Positions 40,213 through 51,666 of a DNA stretch of 64,000 bases are shown here, piece after piece (position 1 is the first letter of the stretch; each line of letters begins with the position of its first letter). This stretch comes from Botryococcus braunii (Eukaryota; Chlorophyta; Trebouxiophyceae). Location of the stretch: contig KV908506.1 of NCBI GenBank assembly GCA_002005505.1, positions 55,001 to 119,000 of the forward strand, given 5' to 3'. The notes below the pieces were generated by a model, which saw only the letters and a list, made by a program, of their open reading frames with translations, was not told the DNA's origin and did no database searches. The position numbers and the translations under genes are program-made.

Positions 40213-40229
40213 GGTTATGGGCCCACCAA
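40213..40229 (+). other. Primer-binding site of C2
   Basis: GGTTATGGGCCCACCAA; complementary to the initiator tRNA-Met anticodon arm, one base short of the C1 match. Confidence 0.82.
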
Positions 40230-40278
40230 CTTTTATGCTGGGCATGTAAGATGTATGACTCGATTGGCATAATCTACG

Positions 40279-40803
40279 ATGGCGCGAACAAGGCAAAGCG
40301 GACGAATCCGGGCTGGCGCTTCTGGACCTGCTAGACAACCACCACCTCCTCCTCCAACATATAACGAGCGGAGAAAGGCTGGAGGAGAGAGAGGACCACG
40401 GACAATTGAAGAGCGAGCATTCCTGGTGAAGGACTTCGTCAGCGAAGCCTACGGACGAGGAGCCCTCACGCCCCCTCGGTGGTTTCGGGATCGTTTTCCA
40501 ATATCTCCAGCTTACAAATTCACAGTGTGGGAAGCTTCATTCATCAACGGGGAGCCTGGATACCTGACCAAAGCAATCTTTGAGAGGTGCCTACAGCCAA
40601 TAGGAGGACTGTCCCAAGAAGCATACTGGACGGAGAAAGCTGCATACGCGGCTATTGAGTTTGCACTGGTCAGCTTGGGAGACAGCTTTATTGAGTTATT
40701 GATAGCACACAGCGAGGGCTACCACGTGGACGAGTGGCTCACTGACACAGACGGCGAAGGCGAAGGCGGAGACTCGAGGATCTCAGAACGCAGCAACAGT
40801 TGA
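40279..40803 (+). CDS. Extra ORF upstream of gag in C2, 174 codons, unknown function
   Basis: ATG start 50 bases after the primer-binding site and TGA 16 bases before the gag ATG. The N-terminus is basic and proline-rich (MARTRQSGRIRAGASG, PPPPPP); the middle looks like a folded domain (TPPRWFRDRFPISPAYKF, VWEASFINGEPGYLTKAIF, EKAAYAAIEFALVSLGDSF); the C-terminus is acidic (TDTDGEGEGG). No zinc knuckle, protease or membrane helix. I do not recognise it. It has no counterpart in the A, B or D leaders, and in C1 the region is deleted. It is open although the gag next to it has two stops. It could be an accessory retrotransposon protein or a captured host fragment. Confidence 0.6.
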   Translation: MARTRQSGRIRAGASGPARQPPPPPPTYNERRKAGGERGPRTIEERAFLVKDFVSEAYGRGALTPPRWFRDRFPISPAYKFTVWEASFINGEPGYLTKAIFERCLQPIGGLSQEAYWTEKAAYAAIEFALVSLGDSFIELLIAHSEGYHVDEWLTDTDGEGEGGDSRISERSNS

Positions 40804-40819
40804 TCAGTCACCTAACAGC

Positions 40820-42075
40820 ATGAAGAAGAAGGGTTCCAGCACCAGTGAAGAACAGAAGTCAGCAGATGAAGAGTCTACATCAACTCCGACCCGGGAACCA
40901 TGCACTCCCAGCACCTCAAAAGGAGAAGGAGACACCCTTCCCAAGGTTCTTGCAACCCAAGTCAAGGTTCATATTAAACTACAGCGCTAAGGTCAGAACT
41001 TCGTGGTGTGGGACAATGCATTTACTGCTGCAAATGATGCAAAAGGCTCACTGCCTGCCATTCAAGAAGCCATGCATGGCACTACCCACAATGCTGCGGC
41101 CTTGTTGTTGTTGTATGAATCAGTACCAGAAGACTGGTTGGGAGAATTGTCAAGCAAACCTTCAGCTTATGATGCCTATGTGTACATCTGCAAGAAGTTT
41201 GTGGGTGGTTATAATGTTCAGGCCAATGCTGACTGGTTGAAAGAGATGTCAAGAGGCATGAAGCAAGGAGAGACAATTTCCCAGTATGTAAATCGGATGA
41301 TCAACCTGAAAAGTTGCCTGAAGCGCAATGGGCATGACCTCCTGGATGGACATGTGGCCACACAGATAGTGCAGGGTCTGCCAGCGACTGCCAACTCGCG
41401 AGGGCTACTGCCCACTGCTGTTGCTCATCCACTGGATCAACTGGCAGACCTCATCTCTACCACAGCAGAGGCAATGGGCTACAACGATGATGGAGACTAG
41501 TCTGCAGTGGTCATGATGGCACAGCCAACTCCAGCTGCTGCAGTCCCTGCCCCTGCTGCATGTGTGGTGACCCAGACTAGGCAGCCAGCTGACACAGAAT
41601 CCAAGGTGGAGGTACGTGGGACCTGCAACTACTGCCATAAAAAGGGACACTTCTGGCGAGACTGCCGCAAGAGACAGAGGGACGCAGAGACGCAGAGAAA
41701 TGTGGTGGCAGCAGTGCAGCAACTGGCTGGTATGTGGCCTCAAGGGCAGCTCCCCGGAGGACTTCAGCCTCCTCCAGCAGTTCAGCATGGATTCCTTGCA
41801 GCTGGAGCTTTCCCACTGCTGCACCCACCCCCTGGTCCACTTTCTCCTCCGCTAGAAGGTATGCCATATGTGGTGCCCTATAATGTACTAGACTCAAGCA
41901 ACGGGAGAAAGTCCAAACAGTCTTGGCTAGTAGACAGTGGAGCGTCTGTGCATCTTGTGAACAACCTGTCATTACTGCATGCTCCCACAGTACATGCTAC
42001 ACCCATCCCTCTGCAGCTAGCTACATCTGATGCCACAGGAGGAATTATTGCCACAGGATCAGTATGCCTTTTGAC
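40820..42075 (+). pseudogene. gag-pol: C2 gag, zinc knuckle and protease
   Basis: MKKKGSSTSEEQKSADEES start. There is an in-frame TAA near 40988 (KLQR-stop-GQNFVVWDNAF), then the Gag core (LPAIQEAMHGTTHNAA, WLKEMSRGMKQGETISQY) and an in-frame TAG at 41498-41500. In the same frame follow the knuckle CNYCHKKGHFWRDC and the protease WLVDSGASVHLVNN. A frameshift near 42070 then moves the frame (LLTQNASHCG against FDPECIPLWLHHVRC). Confidence 0.88.
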
Positions 42076-43742
42076 CCAGAATGCATCCCATTGTGGCTGC
42101 ATCATGTTCGGTGTGTTCCCTCTGCAACGACAAACATCCTGTCTGTTTCTGCTGCCCTCCGTGATGGTGCTAGCTTCACCACAGACAGTGTGGGTGCATT
42201 TACTGCAGTCTCTGGCCCAAATGGATGGAGAATGCCAGTCAGATCAGAGAATGGGCTTTATTACATACATGACTGCCTCCCTGTTGCCTCAGTTAGAAGC
42301 CCGTCCCCACTGACAGCTGCAGTGAAGAACAAATCCAAGAAAAATCTAAAGCATGACTGTGCCAGACGTTTTCTATGGCATAGTAGAATGGGACACCCCG
42401 GAGAACCGTGGATGCTGCGCCTGAGCAATGAACAGCTAGTTACTGGCATCGATACATCCCTGTCACCATGTGAAAATTGCCCGAATATTGTGAAGCTTGT
42501 ATAGAGGGGAAGCACACTCGCCCCCCCTTTGGGGAAAGTTCCAGACCTGCTGTAAACCCTCTAGACAGAATCCATATTGACACTGTGGGTCCCATCTCCC
42601 CAGCTGCAATCACCGGAGAACGCTTTTGGGTGATTGTGGCAGACGAGGCATCTGGATGGAAGGCTGTCTTGCCAGTTAAATCAAAGGATGTCATTGGATC
42701 AGTTGTCAGAGACCTTATCCTGTTCTGGCAGACTGAAAGAGGGGTCACAGTAAAGTGTATCCGGTGCGACAGAGGAACTGAATTTGTCAACGCCAGATTC
42801 AAGGAGTTTTGTGCTTCTCAGGGCACTGAATTGGAGATGTCTGCTCCATACACCCCGCAGCTGAATGGGATAGCAGAGCGAGCCAACATGACCTTGAAGG
42901 AGCGAACCAGAACCCTACTTAATTTTGCTGCTGCTAGCCCTGTGATGTGGAAAGAAGCCCTGGAAACGGCATGCACCCTCCTGAATATGGGACCCAGCAC
43001 AGGCAGGCCTCTTACCTCCTTTGAAACATTTCTGGGATATAAACCAGATGTCTCTCTCTTGCGTACTTGGGGATGTTTGGCTTTTGTCCATGTTCCAGAC
43101 CATCAGAGGGGGGTGTTCTCGCCTAAGGCAGTGCCTGGCATGTTTACTGGATACTCTCCAGTGTCCAAAGCTTTTCGTATCTACCTGGGAGGGGGAGTCT
43201 GGAGAGAAAACAGAGACGTGGAATTTGTAGAACACATTCGAGGGGCCTCTCGAGTGGGAGTAAACACTATCCCTGGGCAAATACAGAATTCTTCGTACTC
43301 AGAAGACCTCCAGTTCCAGCTGCAGACCAGTGAGCCTCCCTCAGACACCCTCCAGACCAGCACCAGGAAGGAAGCTGTCAGCACACCCAGCTCCAGCAAC
43401 AGACCTGACAGCACCTTCCCAGAACCCTTTGACGATGCTACAACCGAGCCTACCTGTCAGGGGAAGTGCCTCCCACAGGAGGCAACCAGCGGAGGCTCCA
43501 CTGGATCCATAGGCGAATCGCGACCGCTGGACCTGGACCAGTCCGGGATGATGGAGTCACTCCGCAACATGGCTAGAGGAAGCCAAGACTGTGGACCGCA
43601 TCGATCTTTGTTGGAGCGAGCACAGCAGTCCTTCCGAGACGCACCACCCGACGGTGCAGACCAGCCGCCGGCTAGACAGACTCGATTGCAACGCTACGAG
43701 CAACGAACTGTTGCACGTGAAATCCTGCTGGCACGGGAGAAG
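42064..43742 (+). pseudogene. pol: C2 integrase and linker
   Basis: The zinc finger is RFLWHSRMGHPG .. CENCP-EYCEAC with a one-base slip between ENC and EYC (near 42480). The catalytic residues are present: RIHIDTVGPIS, RCDRGTEF and GIAERANMT. The core ends in the GKR-like PGMFTGYSPVSKAFRIYLG, followed by a Ser/Pro/Gln linker to the D insertion at LLAREK. Confidence 0.88.
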
Positions 43743-44621
43743 TCAAACATTTCTGCTTGCGGCGTCACCTGCAGTGATGGCACGACGGCAGCGTCAGTTC
43801 GTAGCCTGTGGGAAAAACCGTCCACGCTACAACGTTTCCAGGAACAGCACACAGCACTCTCCAACAGTAGAGGTTGGTCAAGGATACCAACATGCTTCGG
43901 ACAAGTCTTACAAATGATGTTAACTGCTCTCACTCTTGCTAAAGACCACGTAACACTACGCCTTGCCTGATAGCAGAGTTCAGCACCAAAGAGGCCTTGC
44001 GATGTCTACTTTACGTCACTAGAATACAATAATAGTTCATCAGTAACTCAGCAAGGTCTCTTTGTGATGTTTGTACAGTGAAACTATCTTACCGCCACAA
44101 CGGTGGACTTCAACATAAGTCTCAATGAGGTCAAACATTCAGTGCGCTCTCGTCATGCACTCTCATCAATGCACACAGCAGTAATATCTAACTGGTCTGA
44201 ATGTTTGAGCACAATCATATCTGGAACGACTTTGAGAATCCTAAACACACCTGCAGTGATGGCACGACGGCAGCGTCAGTTCGTAGCCTGTGGGAAAAAC
44301 CGTCCACGCTACAACGTTTCCAGGAACAGCACACAGCACTCTCCAACAGTAGAGGTTGGTCAAGGATACCAACATGCTTCGGACAAGTACCGAGCCGTTC
44401 CTGGGCTGCCCAGGGATGGCTCGGACTGCAGGGATCCTAAAGTACTACCATACGTAATGTCTATTGAGAACGCATATCGTACAAGTCACGTGTTATGTCA
44501 TTGAGGTACGAGTAAGATCTATACCGTTCATAAAGGGCTATAAAGGCTATAGTTTACACTGCTGTTGATGGCATGTGACAGGGGATGTCACTAAGTACAG
44601 TATTGACCAATTCATTCAACA
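43743..44621 (-). repeat. 3' LTR of D
   Basis: 879 bp, starting TGTTGAATGAATTGG on the minus strand. Its inner end reads TGTTTGA here and TGTTTTA in the partner, so the usual CA terminus is absent. A ~138-bp repeat (CTTGTCCGAAGCATG to CACTGCAG) occurs twice. Beside the first copy is a hairpin CGAGCC..CCTGGGC/GCCCAGG..GGCTCG at 44391-44423. Confidence 0.9.
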
Positions 44622-44646
44622 CTTCCCCTTGACAGCACCCTTTCAC

Positions 44647-46896
44647 CTATGTCATCTTCACAAGTCCAAACCCTCGCCTGTGCACCTGGAAGACAGGGCG
44701 AGCGAGAGGCTTTGTCAGCATGTCTGCCTTGTTCCTTGCAGACTCCACATAGCAGAGTGTAACCTGCCCCTTTGCAATAGCTTCACGTGCAAAGTGGAAG
44801 CACACTGCAATGTGCTTAGTATACTTGCTATACAGTGGGTTTTTCAGGTTAGCAATGCACCCCTGATTGTCACAGTATAGCTTCACTGACCAAGGAGGAG
44901 TTCCGATTTCCTCCATGAACCCACGCAGCCAGTTAAGCTCCTTAATAGCCAGACTGGTTGCCATGAATTCTGCCTCCACAGTGGAGGTAGCAACTGAGTG
45001 TTGCTTCTTACTACCCCAGACCACAGCACTGCCAAACACTGATAGCACATACCCCGAGGTAGAATGCCTGCTGTCAATATCGCCAGCATAATCTGCATCA
45101 ACATGACCTTCTAACACAGGCCCTTTCCCTCCCAGCACTAAGACACACTCTCGAGTAGACTGAAGATACCTCAATACCCTCAAGCCCTCATTCATGTGGG
45201 CAGTGGTGGGAGCGTTCCGGTAACGGGACAGAACACCCACAGCCTGAGCTATATCAGGTCGAGTTGTATTAGCAATATACAACAGAGACCCAACAAGCTC
45301 ACAATATCTATGCCCGGGAGGCAGTGGAGTCCCAGACCCAAAGCTGGTCTCACCCACTGTAACCTGCGGCATCCCAGACATCACAAAGTCTTTACTCATG
45401 GGAGTATCGACTGTGCGTGACTCAGCACTCACCCCAAACTTCTCACACAGTGCATCAATCTTAGGCACGCAGCTCAGTGATACGCACCGATTCTCTCTAT
45501 CTCTCAGGATCTGGCAGCCCAAGAAATCCTTGACTTCACCGAGGTCATGAATCTTGAAGCTTGCCAACAGCTCCTTTTTCACCCATTCTATCTCTTCCGC
45601 ACCCATTGCCACAATCAAAAGATCATCAACATACACAAGCATGTATGACAGCTCCCCATCCTCGAATCTCTTTATGTAAACTCCCGCATCACTCTTACAC
45701 ACTTCATATCCCATACTTAGCAGCTTCTCATTCAGGGTCTTGTGCCAAGCCCTGGGAGCCTGCTTCAGGCCATAAAGGGCCTTACGCAGTCTGCACACAA
45801 TGTTGGGGTTGCCATTATCAAACCCAGGAGGCTGTGTCACATACACCTCCTCCTCTAATTCACCATTCAAAAAGGCGGTCTTTATATCCACCTGGTGAAT
45901 TTCCATGTTCTTTGCTGCAGCAGTTGCTAGCAAAGTCCTCCTGGACCCATAGCTACTGGTAGGTGCAAAGACCTCATCTACATCAACTCCAGGAATCTGT
46001 CTACAGCCCTGGGCTACAAGCCGAGCCTTAAATCTCAACACGTTCCCATGTGCATCAGTCTTCACAGAGAAGATCCAATGCACAGGGATCACCTTGTGTC
46101 CCCTGGGTCTCTCAACGTACTCCATCACCTCGTGCGCATCAAGAGAATCTTGCTCCTCTTGCATTGCCTGGCGCCAGAATTCCCACTGAGGGGATCTTTG
46201 CGCCTCCCTGAGGTTTCCAGGGACTGGCACCTTGGACCACCTCACCCCAGGTATCTGACCCTTTACAGGATTCAGATTGTGATCATGCACAACATGGCTA
46301 TCCTCTCTAGGCTCACACGCACGTGCTTCCACTACTCTTTCGCTCGAGGTTACTGCGTTACACACCTCTCTGACTCTCTCCCACTCTGCAGGTGTCTGCA
46401 GCTTTCTCTCCTTGGAGGACTCACATGCTGCTCCACTCAATCTGGGTCTTACATCACTCATCATGTCCCAAACGCACTCATCACTCAAAGGCGCAGCATA
46501 ATCTGGCACTGTGCGACACCCTGCAGTGGTGTCTCTCTCATCGACGCTTGTACTCTCACAACACACCTGAGACTCCCCAGTGTGTCCCTCACAAGCACGC
46601 AGAGCCTGGCCATCTGAAGACTCCCTTTGTCCATCAAGTGTCTGATTGGAAATCTCCAAACTGACCTCTCTTGCCTCACTCTCAGCGCTTACATGATCAG
46701 ACATGCCCTCCAGCCTGGCCAAGTCCTGTCCATTAGGCTGAGCTTCCGTTGCTTCCCCTGGGCAAATGGCCTCTGACATTCTCCTATTCTCTCCATCACT
46801 CACATCTCCATCATGTTCCACAGTGACCTCAGCTGCAGCCTCACGTGCTGCTACTCTCTGATCATACCGTTGCTGCCGGGTCAGCCCGTCTTGCCC
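44647..46896 (-). CDS. pol: D reverse transcriptase and RNase H
   Basis: An open frame of about 725 codons downstream of the linker stop. [54 protein letters not shown], and the active site YVDDLLIVA. RNase H: DADYAGD, AEFMA, CDNQGCI, then ARNKADMLTKPLARPVF. It ends LVKMT. The N-terminal linker is Glu/Ser-rich and unlike that of other families. Same frame as the integrase part; only a TGA at 46897-46899 separates them. Confidence 0.9.
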   Translation of the reverse strand, partial: GQDGLTRQQRYDQRVAAREAAAEVTVEHDGDVSDGENRRMSEAICPGEATEAQPNGQDLARLEGMSDHVSAESEAREVSLEISNQTLDGQRESSDGQALRACEGHTGESQVCCESTSVDERDTTAGCRTVPDYAAPLSDECVWDMMSDVRPRLSGAACESSKERKLQTPAEWERVREVCNAVTSSERVVEARACEPREDSHVVHDHNLNPVKGQIPGVRWSKVPVPGNLREAQRSPQWEFWRQAMQEEQDSLDAHEVMEYVERPRGHKVIPVHWIFSVKTDAHGNVLRFKARLVAQGCRQIPGVDVDEVFAPTSSYGSRRTLLATAAAKNMEIHQVDIKTAFLNGELEEEVYVTQPPGFDNGNPNIVCRLRKALYGLKQAPRAWHKTLNEKLLSMGYEVCKSDAGVYIKRFEDGELSYMLVYVDDLLIVAMGAEEIEWVKKELLASFKIHDLGEVKDFLGCQILRDRENRCVSLSCVPKIDALCEKFGVSAESRTVDTPMSKDFVMSGMPQVTVGETSFGSGTPLPPGHRYCELVGSLLYIANTTRPDIAQAVGVLSRYRNAPTTAHMNEGLRVLRYLQSTRECVLVLGGKGPVLEGHVDADYAGDIDSRHSTSGYVLSVFGSAVVWGSKKQHSVATSTVEAEFMATSLAIKELNWLRGFMEEIGTPPWSVKLYCDNQGCIANLKNPLYSKYTKHIAVCFHFAREAIAKGQVTLCYVESARNKADMLTKPLARPVFQVHRRGFGLVKMT

Positions 46897-47619
46897 TCAG
46901 ACACCCATGGCCCCAACTTCCATTCGAACACATTCTTGCACATTATTCAAACGTTGCAGGTGTGACTTGGTCTCCTGGCCTCCTCGCGCCAGGTTCTCCA
47001 TGTGTCCGAGTACGGACCAGCTGTGGCCGGACTGCGTATGGCTCAGCTCCGAGGAAGTGGGCTCCCCGTCCACGTTGACACTTGTAGTCTCAGAATTCTC
47101 ACAGGGGTTGATTGCACATGGGGTAGTTGCACAGGGGGTGGTTGCACAAGGGGAGTCAGGTCCGGACTGCTGCACGTTGACCTCTCGGTTGCAGAGAAGC
47201 TCAGGATCATCTGAGTCCCAAAAAGACAACTGACCCAAGGACTGCTGGCCCTCCTGTTGTACAAAAGGCACGGCAAAGGGCTGCTGGACTGCATTTGGAC
47301 TCACAGGAGACATGGTGCTAAGCCCCACTCTGTCTGCGCCCCTTAAGTGCTCCAGAAAGGTGACGTCTCTGCTTTCTTTCCAAATCCCGTTTCCCATATA
47401 AATTCTATATGCCTTTGACACACTGGAATACCCTGTGAAGAGACCAGGGGAGGTCTTAGACTCAAACACTCCCCTTTGGTGATCAGGTATGTGCACATGT
47501 GCTAGACAGCCAAAAGTCCTGAGCAGGGATACATCGGGCTTTACCCCATGGAAGGCTTCATAAGGCGTCTTGTCACGTCCAGTCACAGGTCCCATATTGT
47601 ACAGGATGCAGGCTGTCTC
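46897..47619 (-). pseudogene. pol: D integrase C-terminal region and linker
   Basis: It begins at the B2 junction with ETACILYNMGPVTGRDK, then the GKR-like PGLFTGYSSVSKAYRIYMG and a linker with short repeats (CATTPCATTPCAINPC from a 15-bp tandem repeat near 47105-47155). It ends at TGA 46897-46899, directly followed in frame by GQDGLTRQQRYDQR, which matches the TLTRDQRYEQR of family A; the stop is therefore a point mutation. Confidence 0.87.
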
Positions 47620-48312
47620 TGTTGAGTTCTGAACATTATTATTGAATGCCTTGTGCTTTAAGTGATCTTCATGTGTGCACATTAGGATATGGGTCCATTG
47701 AGAACATAAGGTACCTTGAGACACGGCAGATTCTGGACGTTTTCGAACATAAGGTACAATCCTATCTAGATCACACGTTTGTCGGATGAACTCTTAAGGC
47801 TGCCCCACCGGAGTGAATACCAACTGGTTGTGAAAGATGCTGGGCATCACCAGATGCTAGTCTTGTCCTACAGTTGTGTGTGGCACTCAGCAGACAGTCG
47901 TACGGACTGTAGCTGGAGTAACTTCGTCTATTGACGACCTGTCTGCTTTGTACAGGTACGGTGCGGCAGTGTGTGTTGTATCATTGTTGCTATTGTGAGA
48001 GTGAACAAGCTTAGTGTACCCTGTAGTCACTCAAACAGATAAGGGACAGTGACTTCAGGGAGTATAGGCATGTACTTGAACGTAGCCGTCTAGAGCCTTA
48101 TCTAGTGATTGCTTGATCGGTGCTTGTGTACAAGATAATGATGTAACGGAACTGGTTGTGAAAGATGCTGGGCATTACCAGATGCTAGTCTTGTCCAACA
48201 GTTGTGTGTGACACTCAGCAGACAGTCGTACGGACTGTAGCTGGAGTAACTTCGTCTATTGACGACCTGTCTGCTTTGTACAGGGAAAGCCGATTGCCCA
48301 TAACCTTTTATA
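47620..48312 (+). repeat. 5' LTR of B2, long form
   Basis: Repeat copies at 47822-47955 and 48150-48283 (134 bp each). The first ends TTTGTACAG|GTACGGTG, the second TTTGTACAG|GGAAAGCC; the 328 bp between the two junctions is absent from B1. Confidence 0.93.
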
Positions 48313-48345
48313 GGTTATGGGCCCACGCCCTTCCAGCTGAGCCAA
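48313..48345 (+). other. Primer-binding site of B2
   Basis: GGTTATGGGCCCACGCCC then TTCCAGCTGAGCCAAG; same initiator tRNA-Met internal match as B1 and family A. Confidence 0.85.
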
Positions 48346-48702
48346 GTAAAAGCAGGAGTGAAGGTCGTCTACGGATGGGTCAGACGTAAGCGTCAACAAA
48401 GGAGCTCGAGCATGGCGCAGCGGCGCAAGGGAACTCGAGTGTACCAGAACCATTAACTTACTCACAGTTTACCTTTCTGGGAAATTCATAATTGAAGTTT
48501 TAGCTGTGCTTTATCATTCATCGACGTTGTCTAGAAGCACTGAGTGAGTCGGGCCGGACTCCCGCGCAAACTTCTGAGGGGAACATATCTGCTACTACTG
48601 TGCAAGACTGGCTGGTAAATTTCCATGACATGGAGGGAATTGTAGGGTATTGCTGCATTCCAGAAGTTTATGAGTAAGTTTGGCTGGTGAAGTGACAATA
48701 GT

Positions 48703-49392
48703 ATGACAAAAAGGGGCAAAGAAAAGGAAAGTAGCAGTGAAACAGCAATGTCTCAACCTGGAGAAGTCAGTGGGGCCACTCCAGGGCAGTCTATGACCGG
48801 GACACAATCAGCCACTGCAGAACCAAAGGTGGAGATTGACAAGGCAGCCTACATCCCCAATACCTCTAATCCAAAGATGACTGTCATGCTTGATGATGGA
48901 GGGCGCAATTTTGAATTTTGGTATGAAGCTTTGGAGGCGTGCGCAAACACCAAGGGGGTCAGAGCGGCTTTGGAGAGGCCAATGCCAGGGTCGGTGGAGA
49001 ACTCAGCCATCAAGCAGTGGCTGATCCAGTCAGTTCCAGTCATCTGGCATTCTCAGATCTCATGCCACAAAGCAGCGTTCGACTTCATCACGTGGGTGAA
49101 GAACAGTCACACTGGAGGGAGCAACCAAGACATCAACCTTGAGTGGTACAAGGAAATGGAGCAGGGCATCAAGACAGGGGAGACACTCAAGGTCTACCTC
49201 TACAGAATGATGGATCTGGCTACAAGTCTCAGAAACAACGCGTTCATCCTCTTGGACCACAATGTTGGGGAGCTGATGGTGAAGGGCCTCCCTCCTGTGC
49301 TGAGGCTCGAGTCCCTGGAGGTTATGGCAACCGACAAGCCGCCATTGGAGCTGATTCAAAGAATCCTGCGCGCCGCAGCCAGCCGTGGGTAG
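48703..49392 (+). pseudogene. gag: B2 gag, ended by a nonsense mutation
   Basis: Identical start to B1 (MTKRGKEKESSSETAMSQ). After ILRAAASRG the codon TAC of B1 is TAG here (49390-49392), truncating Gag before the zinc knuckle. A missing G in the G run near 49458 shifts the frame further downstream. Confidence 0.9.
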
Positions 49393-49459
49393 AAGGACCC
49401 ACCTGCAGAGGGAACACCTCAGACCATGGCAGCTGCAGCAGTGGCTGGTCCCTCTGGGG

Positions 49460-51650
49460 GGTAGCTGGAGCGTCATCAAGCGCTGCAGCTGCACCAGGAG
49501 TGGGAGCAGTACCGGGAGTTGGAGCAGCACTACCAGCAAACGAACAGCCTCCCGCTGGCCCCTCTGCAACTACTTTTGGTGGCAGGGGGCGTGGACCTGG
49601 CAGGGCAAGAAGGCCCAGAGAGGAGCTTACATGCCACTTCTGCAAGGCAAAGGGCCACTTCATGACTGACTGCGGACCGCTCAGGCAGCTGCAGGCTCTG
49701 CATCAAAACATGCAAGCGGCAAGCGTTGGGCCTGCAGCTTACTGGGGCCAGGGAGGCCCACAGTCGTCTCCTCAAGCCTGGTGGGACCATGGATCTGGCC
49801 GGGGTGGCCCGCCTTCATCCGCTTCCAGCCCTGGACCACCTTCAGCATATAACTATCCAACAAGTCAACACACGTTTCCGGGGTGGCATTTACCACCTCC
49901 ACCCCCTCCTTCTGGTGAGGCGATGTTTATCTCTCTCAATGTGCTTGCCCCAACTTCGCATGGAGCTAGCAGCACATCTTGGTTAATAGATAGTGGTGCC
50001 TCTGTGCATATAGTCAATGATCTCTCATTGCTCCATAATCCAGTTATGCATGGACAGCCTCTTCCTCTGCACTTGGCAACCTCAGACGCCAAGGGAGGAA
50101 TCATTGCATCTGGGTCTGTATGCCTTGTGAATGCAAGGCACGAAGTATTCTGGCTGCACAATGTGCAGTGTGTTCCTTCTGCGCATACCAACCTCATTTC
50201 AGTCACTGGAGCAATTCAGGATGGAGCATCTTTCCTGACTGACACTGCAGGTGGTTACACAGCCATGAAGGGACCTGAAGGGTGGTGTGGAGATATCACC
50301 CGCGCACGAGGTCTGTTTTTTTTGGAGTTTGTTAGTCCTGTCAGAGGGCAGCAAGTTGGCTGCAGACATATTGATCACATGGCTGAGGCGTCTCATCTTA
50401 GGAAAGGACACGTGTGTAGCGAGAGATCTCTGTGGCATGCTAGGTTAGGTCATCCTGGTGCCAGCAGCATGCAGAGGTTCTCCAAAGAAGATCTGGTTAC
50501 AGGAATCAATATCTCCCTTGCTCCCTGCTCTGAGTGCCCCAAGCACTGTGAATCGTGTATACAAGGGAAACACTCCAGACCTCCTTTCCCTGTATCTTCC
50601 AGGCCTGCACATAACCCACTCGATAGAGTCCATGTGGATACTGTGGGTCCCATATCACCTCCTGCCATCACAGGTGAACGATATTGGGTCACTGTAGTGG
50701 ATGAAAGTTCACACCAAGTTGCCTCCCTGCCTGTGAAGTCAAAGGATTGCATCCCAAAGGCTGTGATAGACCTGCTCCGTTTTTGGCAGACCCAACGAGG
50801 CACGGTTGTGAAGTGTGTGAGGACTGACAGGGGTTCAGAGTTCCTGAACCAGCAATTCAAAGAGTTTTGTGCTCAGCAGGGCACTAAGATGGAGTCCTCA
50901 GCGCCCTACACGCCTCAGCAGAATGGGGTGGCGGAGAGGATGAATAGGACCCTGAAGGAGCGAACAAGGACTCTGTTGGTCCATGCTGCAGCAGACCCTT
51001 CCCTTTGGAAGGAGGCGCTTGAGACAGCTACCCTCCTCTACAATGTGGGTCCTACTTCAGGCAGGTCCCTGACCCCCATGGAATTATTCTTTGGTGTCAA
51101 ACCTGATGTGTCTGTGCTGCGCACGTTTGGCTGTGTAGCCCATGTGCACATTCCCAGTGGCCAAAGGTCTGTTTTTGGGCCCAAGACCATCCCTGGGATG
51201 TTTACTGGTTATTGTCCCCAGTCTAAAGCGTATCGTGTGTACGTGGGGAATGGAGTGTGGAAGGAGAGTAGGGACGTCAGCTTCATCGAGCACTTGAGGG
51301 GGGCTGAGAGAGTGGGTCTATCAAAGGTCCAGCCTGGGTCTGTCTATGATTCTAGGATATCACCCCCCCTTGGCAGTGAGAATCTGGCAACGCCTCAAGC
51401 AATTCCCTCTGCTGCTCCATCCACGTTCTGGGATGAGGAGGATGACCATGGAGTGGAGACGCTTTCCACTGGTGCTCCTGGGACCTCTGGACTTTGTGCT
51501 GGGGATCAGTCTGGAGACGGGACCATAGCAGCACATGACCAAGGAACCCCCACCAGCCTGGATTCTACTGTTGAGACCCCAGAACCATCTCAGCACTTGT
51601 GGTCGGTGCTTGAGCATATGCAGAATCTGGCCAGGGGGGGTGTAGAAAAA
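49460..51650 (+). pseudogene. pol: B2 zinc knuckle, protease and integrase
   Basis: In the shifted frame it reads VAGASSSAAAAPGVGA, knuckle CHFCKAKGHFMTDC, protease WLIDSGASVHIVND, integrase LWHARLGHPG .. CSECPKHCESC, HVDTVGPIS, RTDRGSEF and GVAERMNRT. A small deletion near 51645 (GTAGAAAAAATCCC where B1 has GTAGAAACTCAATCCC) ends the frame soon afterwards. Confidence 0.9.
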
Positions 51651-51666
51651 ATCCCAGGTAGAAAAA

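Noticed and set aside
43755..44504. ORFs in D LTRs (43755-44504 and 57120-57794)
   Set aside because: They lie wholly in the LTR repeat units, occur in both LTRs, and have no protein pattern.
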